Of a DNA stretch of 64,000 bases, positions 16,905 through 24,750 are shown one piece after another. The DNA comes from Rhizobiales bacterium YIM 77505. Lineage in GTDB: Bacteria; Pseudomonadota; Alphaproteobacteria; Rhizobiales; Beijerinckiaceae. Within the stretch, counting starts at the first letter, position 1. Each line of letters begins with the position of its first letter. Under the pieces are notes generated by a model, which worked only from the letters and a program-made list of their open reading frames with translations, ran no database searches and was not told the origin of the DNA. A program made the position numbers and the translations under genes. The stretch spans positions 1,116,001 through 1,180,000 of the forward strand of contig JQNH01000001.1 of assembly GCA_000745135.1 (NCBI GenBank), read 5' to 3'.

Positions 16905-17801
16905 ATGACCAAGCTCTTTACCGGCGCGACGGGTAATCGGCTCACCGCCAACGAGATCGGCCAGGGTGAACGGATCGCCCTGCTCCTCCATGGCGGCGGT
17001 CAGACCCGTCATGCCTGGGCGAGGACGGCGCGGCGGCTGGCCGATACGGGCTGGCGCGTCGTCGCCGTCGACCAGCGCGGCCATGGCGACAGTGAATGGG
17101 TTGAGGACGGCGCCTACGCCTTTCCGGATTACGCCGCGGACGCAGCCGCGGTGGCGGCGCAGATCGCTGCGGAGCATGGGGTGAAGCCAGTGGCCGTCGG
17201 CGCCTCGCTCGGAGGCATCGCCTCGCTCCTGGCGCTGGGGCACGCCGCGGACGAGGGGGCGGAGCCTCCCTTCGCGGGGCTTATCCTCGTCGATATCGTG
17301 CCGCGCATGGACCCGGCCGGCGTCGCCCACATCCAGGGCTTCATGGCGGCGAAAGCCCGACAGGGATTCGCCTCCGTGGAAGAGGCGGCGGAGGCAGTCG
17401 CCGCCTATCTGCCCCACCGGCCCCGCCCGGCCTCCCTGGATGGTCTCAAGAAGAACCTGCGTCATGGCTCCGACGGCCGCTGGCGCTGGCATTGGGATCC
17501 GCGTTTCCTCGACGGACCGCGTCCTATCAACACGCGGCGGGAGGAGGTCGAGGCTGCGCTGGAGCGGGCAGCACGATCCCTTCGCATCCCGACCCTCCTC
17601 GTGCGGGGCGCGGCAAGCGAGCTTGTCACGCAAGAGGCTTTGGCGGCTTTCCTTGCTGCTGCGCCGGAGGCAGAGCATGTCGACGTGGCCGGCGCGCGGC
17701 ATATGGTGGCGGGCGACCGCAACGATGCCTTTGCCGAGGCGATCCTGTCCTTCCTGGAACGGCGCTTCCCCGGTCCGCGCAAGCCGTGGGCGGCGGAATA
17801 G
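16905..17801 (+). CDS. Alpha/beta hydrolase
   Basis: 298-residue alpha/beta hydrolase. Motifs are LLLHGGGQTRHAW, DQRGHGDSEW, the nucleophile elbow GASLGGIA and a C-terminal His in GARHMVAGD. The cap region contains HWDPRFLDGPRP, as in epoxide-hydrolase and peroxidase-like members. The specific reaction is unknown. In-frame TTG at 16896 is an alternative start; ATG 16905 is preferred. It follows the preceding hydrolase by 62 bp on the same strand and may be co-transcribed, but the two proteins are not close copies. Confidence 0.87.
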   Translation: MTKLFTGATGNRLTANEIGQGERIALLLHGGGQTRHAWARTARRLADTGWRVVAVDQRGHGDSEWVEDGAYAFPDYAADAAAVAAQIAAEHGVKPVAVGASLGGIASLLALGHAADEGAEPPFAGLILVDIVPRMDPAGVAHIQGFMAAKARQGFASVEEAAEAVAAYLPHRPRPASLDGLKKNLRHGSDGRWRWHWDPRFLDGPRPINTRREEVEAALERAARSLRIPTLLVRGAASELVTQEALAAFLAAAPEAEHVDVAGARHMVAGDRNDAFAEAILSFLERRFPGPRKPWAAE

Positions 17802-17929
17802 GCCCGGTCGACGAAGGCCCAACGCCTCGAGGAGAAGGAGGGCACGCCCTTTCGGCCTTCTCCCCTGGCGGTCGTCGAAAGGCAGCATAGATGTGGTAGG
17901 CTTCAAGCCGATGGCGAGGAGGGAAGGGC

Positions 17930-18760
17930 ATGCACCACTTGGCGCGCAAGGAGTCCGTCGAGCGACTCGCCGTTGTGGACCCGGTCTGGGCGAAGCTGCG
18001 TCAGGAAGCCGAAGCGGTGATCCACCAGGAGCCGCCGCTCGCCAGTTTCATCCTGACCACCATCCTCAACCATACGACCTTGGAGGCCGCGGTCATTCAT
18101 CGGGTCGCCGCGCGCCTCGATCATGCCACGCTCTCGGCCGATCTCATCGCGCAGACCTTCCACGAGGCGCTTGCGGCGGATCCCGCTATTGGTGAGGCTT
18201 TTCGGGCCGATCTCCTCGCTGTGGTTGACCGCGATCCGGCCTGCAACCGGCTCATCGAGCCGATGCTCTATTTCAAAGGGTTCCACGCCATCCAAACCCA
18301 CCGGCTCGCCCATTGGCTGTGGAACGCGGGCCGGCAGGATTTTGCACTCTACCTGCAAAGCCGGTCCTCGGAGGTGTTCCAGACGGATATCAACCCGGCG
18401 GCGCGGATCGGCAAGGGCATCTTCCTCGACCATGCGACCGGCCTCGTGGTCGGCCAGACGAGCGTGATCGAGGACGACGTCTCCATCCTCCAGGATGTCA
18501 CGCTTGGAGGAACGGGCAAGGAGAGGGGCGACCGTCACCCGAAGATTCGCCGTGGCGTCCTCATCGGGGCCGGGGCCAAGATCCTCGGCAATATCGAGGT
18601 TGGGCAGTGCGCGCGGGTTGCCGCGGGATCGGTCGTGCTTCAGCCGGTGCCGCGGAACACCACGGTCGCGGGAGTGCCCGCGCGAGTGGTCGGTACGGCG
18701 GGCTGCGCCGAGCCTGCACGCTCCATGGACCAGATCCTGAAGGAGATGGCGGGCGAATGA
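17930..18760 (+). CDS. cysE: Serine O-acetyltransferase CysE
   Basis: 276-residue enzyme that makes O-acetylserine from serine and acetyl-CoA, the first step of cysteine synthesis. The N-terminal SATase helical domain (DPVWAKLRQEAEAVIHQEPPLASFILTTILNHTTLEAAV) is followed by the left-handed beta-helix of hexapeptide repeats (FQTDINPAARIGKGIFLDHATGLVVGQTSVIEDDVSILQDVTLGGTGK). Catalytic His/Asp lie in the FLDHATG and ILQDVTLG segments. It stands alone among small genes; the next gene follows after 71 bp. Confidence 0.96.
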   Translation: MHHLARKESVERLAVVDPVWAKLRQEAEAVIHQEPPLASFILTTILNHTTLEAAVIHRVAARLDHATLSADLIAQTFHEALAADPAIGEAFRADLLAVVDRDPACNRLIEPMLYFKGFHAIQTHRLAHWLWNAGRQDFALYLQSRSSEVFQTDINPAARIGKGIFLDHATGLVVGQTSVIEDDVSILQDVTLGGTGKERGDRHPKIRRGVLIGAGAKILGNIEVGQCARVAAGSVVLQPVPRNTTVAGVPARVVGTAGCAEPARSMDQILKEMAGE

Positions 18761-18831
18761 TGTCAGGCCCTTGCCGCAGGCTCCCGGCCGTGGCAAGCGC
18801 CTCTTTCCCACACCGCTGACGAGGTATTGGC

Positions 18832-19044
18832 GTGGACAAGACGGAATTGGCCAAGGTCGAGCGCTACCTGCGCCGGACCTTCTCGAACCATTCGATTCGG
18901 GTCGTGGCACGGCCGAAGAAGACCGATTCTGCGGAGGTCTATATCGGCGAGGAGTTCATCGGCGTGCTCTTCCTGGATGACGAGGAAGGGGACCGTTCCT
19001 ACAATTTCAGCATGGCTATTCTCGATACCGACCTCGACGAATAA
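18832..19044 (+). CDS. DUF3126 family protein
   Basis: 70-residue acidic cytoplasmic protein beginning with GTG at 18832 (GAGG at 18820-18823 upstream). It reads MDKTELAKVERYLRRTFSN and contains IRVVARPKKTDSAEVYIGEEFIGVLFLDDEEGDRSYNFSMAILDTDLDE, the pattern of the alphaproteobacterial DUF3126 family. Function unknown. It is commonly found next to cysE in this group, as here. Confidence 0.88.
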   Translation: MDKTELAKVERYLRRTFSNHSIRVVARPKKTDSAEVYIGEEFIGVLFLDDEEGDRSYNFSMAILDTDLDE

Positions 19045-19077
19045 GGCAGCCACGTTTACCTTAACCGTCGGATCTGC

Positions 19078-19092
19078 TTAACGTTCTGTTAA
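19078..19092 (+). promoter_or_regulatory. CtrA-type box TTAA-N7-TTAA
   Basis: Perfect match to the full CtrA recognition sequence: TTAA at 19078-19081, seven bases, TTAA at 19089-19092. It lies 36 bp upstream of the ATG of the membrane protein gene at 19129. CtrA is the cell-cycle response regulator of Alphaproteobacteria. Direct control is inferred from the motif only. Confidence 0.55.
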
Positions 19093-19128
19093 GATTGGGG
19101 CACGGTCACCGCGGGAGGTGACCTGCGG

Positions 19129-19458
19129 ATGTCCGTCGATCCAGCAGCTTGGGAAGCGATCGAGGCGCTCGCCCTCGGCTTTGCCTTCGCCGGCATGATC
19201 GCGAGCGGGTTCGAGTGCGTGACCGCGCGGCGGGCGAGCTTTCACCTGCTCCAGACCGGCGGGCTCGCGGCTCTCGCCTCGATCCCGATCCTGGTGTTCT
19301 CAGCGCCCTTCATCATCATGCGCAACACCGTGCTCGGCCGCCGCTTCGAAGAGCGTCCGTTCCACTTCGTTATGCTGGCGACCATCCTCGCCTGTCTGTG
19401 GAGCCTGATGTCCGGCCGCCTTGTGCTTGACGCGGCGCAGGTGATCGTTGGCGCTTGA
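19129..19458 (+). CDS. Small conserved membrane protein
   Basis: 109-residue protein with three hydrophobic segments (IEALALGFAFAGMIASGF; AALASIPILVFSAPFIIM; FVMLATILACLWSLMSG), so probably a small inner-membrane protein. A positively charged loop NTVLGRRFEERPFH separates the last two. I do not recognise a characterised family; it resembles conserved hypothetical proteins of Hyphomicrobiales. A good ribosome binding site (GGGAGGTG) precedes ATG 19129. A perfect CtrA-type box upstream suggests cell-cycle regulated expression. Confidence 0.8.
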   Translation: MSVDPAAWEAIEALALGFAFAGMIASGFECVTARRASFHLLQTGGLAALASIPILVFSAPFIIMRNTVLGRRFEERPFHFVMLATILACLWSLMSGRLVLDAAQVIVGA

Positions 19459-19514
19459 CGGCCACGACCCCGTCACGCACTCCTCGGTGACGACCGACAG
19501 ACACCGAGGACCGC

Positions 19515-20045
19515 ATGCCCATCTATGCCCTTGACGACGTCGCGCCTGAGCTCCCGCCGGACGGGCGCTATTGGGTGGCGCCCGATGCCCATGTGATCGG
19601 GCGGGTCCGGCTCGGCGACGAGGTGAGCGTATGGTTCGGCTCTGTGCTGCGCGGGGACAACGAACTCATCGACGTGGGAGCCCGCAGCAACATTCAGGAA
19701 GGCTGCATGCTCCACACCGACATGGGCTATCCCATGACCATAGGGCCCGACTGCACCATCGGCCATCACGCCATCCTGCACGGCTGCACCATCGGGCCCA
19801 ATGTGCTCATCGGCATGGGAGCCACGATCCTCAACGGTGCCCGCATCGGTGCGAACAGCCTCGTGGGCGCCAATGCCCTGGTCACGGAAGGCAAGGCGTT
19901 TCCCGAGAACTCCCTTATCGTCGGCGCGCCGGCGAAGGCCATTCGCACCCTGGACGAGGGGGCGGCCGAGCGCTTGCGCCTCACCGCGCTCCATTATGTC
20001 GAGAACTGGCGCCGTCACGCCAAGGGGCTGCGGCGCATCGCGTGA
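19515..20045 (+). CDS. Gamma-type carbonic anhydrase family protein
   Basis: 176-residue left-handed beta-helix protein of the gamma carbonic anhydrase/PaaY/YrdA family. Hexapeptide-repeat segments run from VAPDAHVIGRVRLGDEVSVWFGSVLRGD to IGPNVLIGMGATILNGARIGANSLVGANALV. Metal-ligand histidines are expected in MLHTDMGYP and GHHAILHGC. It may hydrate CO2 or act as a transferase; activity is not certain for this subgroup. Follows the membrane protein by 56 bp on the same strand. Confidence 0.92.
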   Translation: MPIYALDDVAPELPPDGRYWVAPDAHVIGRVRLGDEVSVWFGSVLRGDNELIDVGARSNIQEGCMLHTDMGYPMTIGPDCTIGHHAILHGCTIGPNVLIGMGATILNGARIGANSLVGANALVTEGKAFPENSLIVGAPAKAIRTLDEGAAERLRLTALHYVENWRRHAKGLRRIA

Positions 20046-20378
20046 GGGCTGCACTGTATTTCCGGCGCGACAGAAGAAGGCGCCGCTTTCGCGGCAGCTT
20101 ATCGCGCTTCCGTCCCGGACAGCCTTCCACTGCGCTTCGCTTCCTTGCAGGCTTCCCGGAAAGTGGCGGTGGTGGTTCTGGCGCGAACCTCCCGTCGGGG
20201 TTCAGGCGCCATTCCTTTCCACACCCTCCACCCCTTTCCCGAAGGCGTGGCGCGTCTGAAAGTCGGGGACGGAGGCGCAACAAGTCGCCGCGCAGCGGCA
20301 CCGATCGATAGCGTCGGAGGCGGAGGCCCGACCGTTAACCAACCCGCTCGGATAGGCTGTCGCGTGTGTGAACGACGA
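20046..20378. other. Intergenic region, no gene seen
   Basis: About 330 bp between two convergent genes (gamma carbonic anhydrase and the first BTLCP protease). Short frames are present but show no family resemblance or ribosome binding site. It holds a GTTAACC near 20333 and several short GC-rich inverted repeats; nothing else is supported. Confidence 0.6.
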
Positions 20379-21062
20379 TCAGCGGTTCGCCGTGGCGGTG
20401 GGGGAAGTCACGCCGCCGAGCGACACCCAAGCGGTCGAGTCCTGACCTTCCCGCTTCACATAGACATATCCGGTCTGGTCCCAAGGCAAGACGGCGTTCG
20501 TCTTGTTGTCGAGGATGTAATCTCCGCGATCGGTCCGGATCATGAGCACCGCGTGGCCTTCATTCAGCTCGTCGATGACCACCGTCATGCGCATGGCCCG
20601 CCGCGGCACGCCCCTCTCGGCCAACAGCTTGCGCTTCAGGAGCTGATAGTCTTCGCAATCCCCTTGGCCGTCGTCGGGAAAATCCCACTTGTCGACGACG
20701 CCCCAGTGGGCCTTGTCGGTGGCCGGCTTGATTCGGGCGTTGACGCGCCGGTTCACGGACACGATCGTCCGCCAGAGCTCCGGCGTCATGGTCACCTTGG
20801 CGGGTTCGCTGGTGTCCACGGCACATTCCGCCGGGTTGCGGCGACAAAAATCCGTCCACGCCGCCACCGGTCGCGCGCCGCCGCCGCGTTCCGTCACATA
20901 GGACGCCGAGGGAATCGAGGCGACCGTCTGCGCCTGGGTTGCGCCGCCGAGAAGAAGGGTGACCCCCACGAGGCCGATCTTGGCGATTCGGGACGCTGTT
21001 CCGGGATGGAACGCCGCCGAAATTTGAGCAAAGCTCTCAAGCCGCCCGAAAAAAGCCCGCAT
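20379..21062 (-). CDS. Transglutaminase-like cysteine protease (BTLCP, LapG-type fold)
   Basis: 227-residue exported protein of the bacterial transglutaminase-like cysteine proteinase family (PF06035/DUF920, the family of LapG). A signal peptide ends near GGATQA. The catalytic triad is visible: Cys in GQGDCEDYQLLKRK, His in NEGHAVLMIRTDRGD and Asp in ILDNKT. Periplasmic location is expected. LapG cleaves surface adhesins under c-di-GMP control; whether this paralogue does so is unknown. A second copy follows at 21338. The frame extends to TTG 21122, but ATG 21062 gives the clean signal peptide. A CtrA-type box lies 15 bp upstream. Confidence 0.9.
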   Translation of the reverse strand: MRAFFGRLESFAQISAAFHPGTASRIAKIGLVGVTLLLGGATQAQTVASIPSASYVTERGGGARPVAAWTDFCRRNPAECAVDTSEPAKVTMTPELWRTIVSVNRRVNARIKPATDKAHWGVVDKWDFPDDGQGDCEDYQLLKRKLLAERGVPRRAMRMTVVIDELNEGHAVLMIRTDRGDYILDNKTNAVLPWDQTGYVYVKREGQDSTAWVSLGGVTSPTATANR

Positions 21063-21076
21063 GCCCCACCAACCAG

Positions 21077-21091
21077 TTAAGGTTCTTTTAA
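21077..21091 (-). promoter_or_regulatory. CtrA-type box TTAA-N7-TTAA
   Basis: TTAA at 21077-21080, seven bases, TTAA at 21088-21091: a perfect full-site match. It lies 15 bp upstream of the ATG of the leftward BTLCP gene. CtrA binding is inferred from motif and position only; the distance suggests either a very short leader or repression. Confidence 0.5.
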
Positions 21092-21250
21092 CCAAACTGG
21101 CATGGTTGGACGCGCCGCTCAACCAGAAAAGTTGAAGAACGTTAACCGTCGAACTGCGACTTTTGTTCCATTCCGGAACGGAAGCGGAGGTAGGCGGAGC
21201 CCGCTGCCGCCCTGGTGACGGCTGGTCGAAGCGTTCTCACCTGAAACGGT

Positions 21251-21278
21251 GCGGGGCCAGCCTCGCGGCTGGCCCCGC
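21251..21278 (-). terminator. Strong hairpin, likely terminator of the second BTLCP gene
   Basis: Perfect 12-bp stem GCGGGGCCAGCC / GGCTGGCCCCGC with a TCGC loop, lying 60 bp after the stop of the leftward gene 21338-21997. On the minus strand only a short T stretch follows (CCGTTT), so it is an imperfect rho-independent terminator or a message-stabilising hairpin. It separates the two paralogous protease genes transcriptionally. Confidence 0.6.
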
Positions 21279-21337
21279 TTACGAACCCGGTCGGGGACGG
21301 GGAGGGGTGGGGACGTGACCGGGGTTCGCAGTTCGCA

Positions 21338-21997
21338 TCAGCGGTTCGCGGTGACGGTAGGCGAGGTGGCGCCGCCGAGGGACACCCAGCCGAGGCCATC
21401 CTGTCCCTCGCGTTTCACATAGACGTATCCCGTCTGGTGCCAGGGCAGCACTGCGTCCGTCTTGTTGTCGAGGATGAGATCGCCGCGGTCGGTGCGGATC
21501 ATGAGCACGGCGTGGCCTTCCCCCTTCTCGTCGATGACGACGGTCATGCGCATCGCCCGGCGGGGCAGGCCATGCTCCACGAGCTGCTTGCGCTTCAGCA
21601 GCTGGTAGTCCTCGCAGTCGCCATGACCGTCCAGGGGAAAATCCCAGCGGTCCGGCGTGCCCCAATGTTCCTGGTCCACGAGGGCCTTGATCTTGGCGTT
21701 GACCGTGCGGTTCACGGTCGCGATGGTCTGCCAGAGGCGCGGTGTCAGCGCGATCGTGGCGGGTTCGAGCGGGTTGACCCCGCACTCCTCCCGATGACGC
21801 TGGCAAAACTCCACCCAGGCCGCCACCGGCCGTGCATCGCCCACCACGCTTGCGCCCGCCGTGGGGCTGGGAAGCGCGGCCACGCTTTGGGTCAAGGCCG
21901 GCTCGGCGCCGGCGATCATCGCCGTGGCGACCATGCAACCGATCAGCGCCGCCCTGAAGCCTCTGTTCTTGGTTCTTGTCTTGGTTCTTGCGTTCAT
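21338..21997 (-). CDS. Transglutaminase-like cysteine protease (BTLCP), second copy
   Basis: 219-residue paralogue of the protein at 20379 with the same end (VSLGGATSPTVTANR against VSLGGVTSPTATANR) and the same triad: Cys in GHGDCEDYQLLKRK, His in GEGHAVLMIRTDRGD, Asp in ILDNKTD. A signal peptide (FRAALIGCMVATAMIAGAEPALT) follows an N-terminus rich in Arg, Thr and Lys (MNARTKTRTKNRG), encoded by a short tandem repeat of a TTCTTG-type unit. The high identity of the C-terminal half points to a tandem duplication. Likely periplasmic; substrate unknown. Confidence 0.9.
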   Translation of the reverse strand: MNARTKTRTKNRGFRAALIGCMVATAMIAGAEPALTQSVAALPSPTAGASVVGDARPVAAWVEFCQRHREECGVNPLEPATIALTPRLWQTIATVNRTVNAKIKALVDQEHWGTPDRWDFPLDGHGDCEDYQLLKRKQLVEHGLPRRAMRMTVVIDEKGEGHAVLMIRTDRGDLILDNKTDAVLPWHQTGYVYVKREGQDGLGWVSLGGATSPTVTANR

Positions 21998-22227
21998 GTC
22001 GCCCCTCTCCGTCCGTGAGGGGCAGCATGCCGGCGAGCCTTTCAGGGGCGCTCAATGCGATCGCGCCAATTTTAGCAATCGCAAATGGCTGGATTCACTG
22101 GGCAAAATCAAAGCAAACCATCGCTTGCGGGGCTGGGGCGAATCGCGGTCGCGGCTGCAAGCCTTTATTGACCCTGAGGAGCGTGCGCGCGGTCTGGCCG
22201 AGCGCGCGCCCCTTTTTGTCGGAGACC

Positions 22228-22848
22228 TCAGAGCGTCAGATTGTCGTCGAAGCGGTCGGGGGAGATCGGAAGCAGGAACTCGACGGCCATGCCGCCCTGG
22301 AAATGGCGCACGACCTTGGCCGGCGTACGTCCCAGGGTCACGCTTGCGCCGATCGGCAGCGGGTCGGCGATCGATATCGCCGCGCCCGAAATGGAGACGT
22401 CGATCAGGCGGGCCGTAAGAATGCGTCCGCTCTCGACTTTCATCTCGACCATGGGGTTGCGCGGCACGACGCGCTCGTGTCGCCGGTCCTCTGGCAGCCC
22501 GAGGGCGTGGCGGTTCGCGAGCCATGTCAGCTGCGAGGCGATCTTGTCGCGCTTGCGCAAGGTCGCCGAGATCGACATGGCGAAACCGTCGGGCAGATGG
22601 CGGGTGATCTCGCCCTCGATCCGGCCGATATGCTCCAGATACAGGATGACCCGCTCGCCCACCGCCCCCTTCACGGGCGCGATGAGGGCAACGCCTCCAG
22701 GGGACATGTCCGTGGTCTGGCAGGCGTATTCCCGCCGATCGGCCAGCATGTAGCGACCGAGCAGCGCGACAAAGACGCGCTGATGGCGGCGGCGCTCGGC
22801 TTCGAGCAACCGCGCCCGCGCGAGCGCCGCGTTCTGCGATAGCGTCAT
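22228..22848 (-). CDS. Protein with two PilZ domains
   Basis: 206-residue cytoplasmic protein. Two copies of the c-di-GMP-binding PilZ signature are visible. The first has RRHQR at residues 20-24 with DMSPGG at 47-52. The second has RRHER near residue 120 with DVSISG about 25 residues later. Both keep the RxxxR and D/NxSxxG elements, so both may bind c-di-GMP. There is no catalytic or transmembrane part, so it is probably a c-di-GMP receptor acting on a partner. ATG 22848 chosen for the domain start. A near-perfect CtrA-type box lies 54 bp upstream. The neighbouring LapG-type proteases also suggest a c-di-GMP theme. Confidence 0.88.
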   Translation of the reverse strand: MTLSQNAALARARLLEAERRRHQRVFVALLGRYMLADRREYACQTTDMSPGGVALIAPVKGAVGERVILYLEHIGRIEGEITRHLPDGFAMSISATLRKRDKIASQLTWLANRHALGLPEDRRHERVVPRNPMVEMKVESGRILTARLIDVSISGAAISIADPLPIGASVTLGRTPAKVVRHFQGGMAVEFLLPISPDRFDDNLTL

Positions 22849-22901
22849 GTCGGGTCGTAGCAAATTTCGGGCACGAACGGCGGAAGCGTAACGTCGCGCC
22901 G

Positions 22902-22916
22902 TTAACGGTCGCTTAT
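22902..22916 (-). promoter_or_regulatory. Near-perfect CtrA-type box
   Basis: TTAA-N7-TTAT at 22902-22916, seven of eight conserved bases, 54 bp upstream of the PilZ gene start and overlapping the stop codon of the PAS gene. Third such site within 4 kb. Assignment is by motif only. Confidence 0.4.
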
Positions 22917-23515
22917 CCCATCGTGTGGCGTTCGGCTCTTCCGCCAGAATAAACGATGAAGCGCCGGCGCCTCTCGGCGGGCGAAATCGCCGCCCGGCTG
23001 ACCTCGACATCGGCGCCGGAGGGAGGGCGCGAGAGGACGCGCAGGGTGGTCAGCGACAGGCGATGCAGGGGCTGGTGGCCGATCCAGAGAGGCACTTGCG
23101 CGGGGGAGAGCGCGCCGAGGATGCGCTCGTGCGGACGGCCGCGGTGCCGCAGGGGCAGGAGCAGCATCTCGAAGTCGACGGTGCTGCCAAGCTCAGTCGA
23201 GCCCACGACACCGGCGACGACGCCGACCGTCTCCTCGAGCACCGTATCGATGCACCTTTGCGCGTCCCCGATCTCGGCGACGTCCCAAAGCGAGGCAAAA
23301 TCCTTGCCCTTGAGCTCGCGGGTAAAAAAGGCACAGATCCGAGTGCCGGCCAGGCGGAAATGGGCCGTACGGTCGGCCGTCAGCTCCAGGATGAACGCAT
23401 CGGCGAGGCCATGCCGGATCTCGCCCGGTGCGATCTCGCCACGCTCCGGCGCTGCCCGTTCCCCGCGCAGGCTGTCCCAGTAGGAAAAGATCAGACGCGT
23501 GGTGGCGTGCTTCAT
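22913..23515 (-). CDS. PAS domain-containing protein (PAS_5-like)
   Basis: 200-residue cytoplasmic protein resembling the alphaproteobacterial PAS_5 (PF07310) family. It starts MKHATTRLIFSYWDSLRGER, then has the core ADAFILELTADRTAHFRLAGTRICAFFTRELKGKDFASLW and the PLRHRGRPHERILGALSPAQVPLWIG segment. No output domain is present, so it is likely a stand-alone sensor or regulator; the ligand is unknown. The frame is open far upstream, but ATG 23515 matches the family start. It lies 64 bp upstream of the PilZ gene on the same strand and may be co-transcribed. Confidence 0.86.
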   Translation of the reverse strand: MKHATTRLIFSYWDSLRGERAAPERGEIAPGEIRHGLADAFILELTADRTAHFRLAGTRICAFFTRELKGKDFASLWDVAEIGDAQRCIDTVLEETVGVVAGVVGSTELGSTVDFEMLLLPLRHRGRPHERILGALSPAQVPLWIGHQPLHRLSLTTLRVLSRPPSGADVEVSRAAISPAERRRRFIVYSGGRAERHTMG

Positions 23516-23694
23516 CGCGTTCCTCGGCTCCGGCGTTGCCGCCGAACGATTGTTCATGGAACAGGACGGGACGCGGAGGACGGCGTCGCTGCCTGCCTGT
23601 TCGTCGGATGCATCGTGCAGGCGATATGCCGGAAAGGGAGAGGGCAGGGGCGTAAACCTTTGATTAAGGTTAACCGAAGCTTGCCATTGCCTGA

Positions 23695-23881
23695 TCAGGC
23701 CCGCTTTGAGAGGTTGCACGGGCCTGAGTTGAACGGTTCTTCGTTGAGACCCGCGAGGAGCCGGCACTGTCGTACAGGGGGGTGACAAACCGGCGCCGCT
23801 ATGGTCCAAGCGGCGCAAGACCGGCGCGAGGCCGGCATTTCCAAGATCTTCGGGAGAGCCGTGCGGCTCTCCCTTTTCTTT
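23695..23881 (+). ncRNA. Candidate structured RNA (sRNA or leader attenuator)
   Basis: Four hairpins follow each other without a coding frame. A perfect 9-bp stem TCAGGCCCG / CGGGCCTGA (23695-23703 with 23719-23727) comes first. A perfect 8-bp stem GCGCCGCT / AGCGGCGC (23793-23800 with 23809-23816) and a 5-bp stem CCGGC / GCCGG (23821-23835) follow. It ends in a rho-independent terminator (23852-23881). It ends about 40 bp before the rhomboid gene and is divergent from the PAS gene. It could be an independent small RNA or a transcription attenuator of the rhomboid gene. I do not recognise a known family. Confidence 0.5.
23852..23881 (+). terminator. Rho-independent terminator upstream of the rhomboid gene
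   Basis: Perfect 9-bp stem GGGAGAGCC / GGCTCTCCC with a GTGC loop (23852-23873), followed by TTTTCTTT (23874-23881). No plus-strand protein gene lies upstream for more than 3.5 kb, so it must end either a non-coding RNA or a conditional leader of the downstream gene. Confidence 0.85.
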
Positions 23882-23922
23882 GGCGCGCTTGCCTCCGGGC
23901 CGCCAGTGGCCGATGAAGCCGC

Positions 23923-24750
23923 ATGTCCCCACCGCAAGCCCTCGGCCCCGAGCCGATCTTCAATGTTCCGGGCGTCGTCATCGTCACCGTCGCCGGGCTC
24001 GTCGTCTTTCACGCTCTTCGCACCTTCGCGCTGTCGGATGTCGCCGACGTCGAACTCCTCTTCGGGATGGCCTTCATTCCGGCGCGCTGGTCGGTCCAGC
24101 TCGGCATTGCAGATCTCGAGGAGATCGTGCGGGAGGTCACCGCCGGGTTTTCCGGGCAGGAAGCGCAGGTGCGGCAGATCATTGCCGAGCATCTCGTCGG
24201 CGAAGGACGAGCCGCGACGTGGAGCGGGCTGAGCTACGCCCTTTTGCATGGCTCCTGGACCCACGTGCTCCTCAACGGCGTGTGGCTCGCCGCGTTTGGA
24301 AGCCCCGTCGCGCGGCGCTGCGGCACCGTCCGTTTCCTGGCGCTCGGGGCGATCTCGGCCTTCGGCGGCGCGCTCGCCCATTGGGCGCTGCATCCTCTGA
24401 GTGTGACGCCGATGATCGGTGCCTCGGCGGCTGTATCGGGCTGGATGGCGGCCGCGGCGCGTTTCGTATTTGCGCCGGCACGCTCACCAGGTTACGGGCC
24501 TCTCCTGGAGAGCCATGAACGGCCGCGGCAGACGCTCCGGGACCTGTGCCGAAACCGTCCGGCTGCGATGTTCGTGGCCATTTGGTTCGTCACGAATTTG
24601 GGCTTTGGGCTGGCCGCCGCGCCGCTTGCGATCTTGGATGCGTCCGTCGCCTGGGAGGCTCATATGGGCGGCTTTCTCGCAGGGCTCATGCTTTTTCCGT
24701 TCTTCGACCGTGAAAGGAACCCCGACGACGGGACCTTCGACCGAGCCTGA
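23923..24750 (+). CDS. Rhomboid family intramembrane serine protease
   Basis: 275-residue inner-membrane protein with about six transmembrane segments. The rhomboid signature is present: YALLHGSWTHVLLNGVWLAAFGSPV (L1/TM2 His and Asn), catalytic Ser in MIGASAAVSGWMA (GxS motif) and catalytic His in AHMGGFLAGL. It would cleave transmembrane substrates within the membrane; targets unknown. The gene begins about 40 bp after a strong terminator that ends a structured leader. The frame could start elsewhere, but ATG 23923 gives the usual first transmembrane helix. Confidence 0.92.
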   Translation: MSPPQALGPEPIFNVPGVVIVTVAGLVVFHALRTFALSDVADVELLFGMAFIPARWSVQLGIADLEEIVREVTAGFSGQEAQVRQIIAEHLVGEGRAATWSGLSYALLHGSWTHVLLNGVWLAAFGSPVARRCGTVRFLALGAISAFGGALAHWALHPLSVTPMIGASAAVSGWMAAAARFVFAPARSPGYGPLLESHERPRQTLRDLCRNRPAAMFVAIWFVTNLGFGLAAAPLAILDASVAWEAHMGGFLAGLMLFPFFDRERNPDDGTFDRA

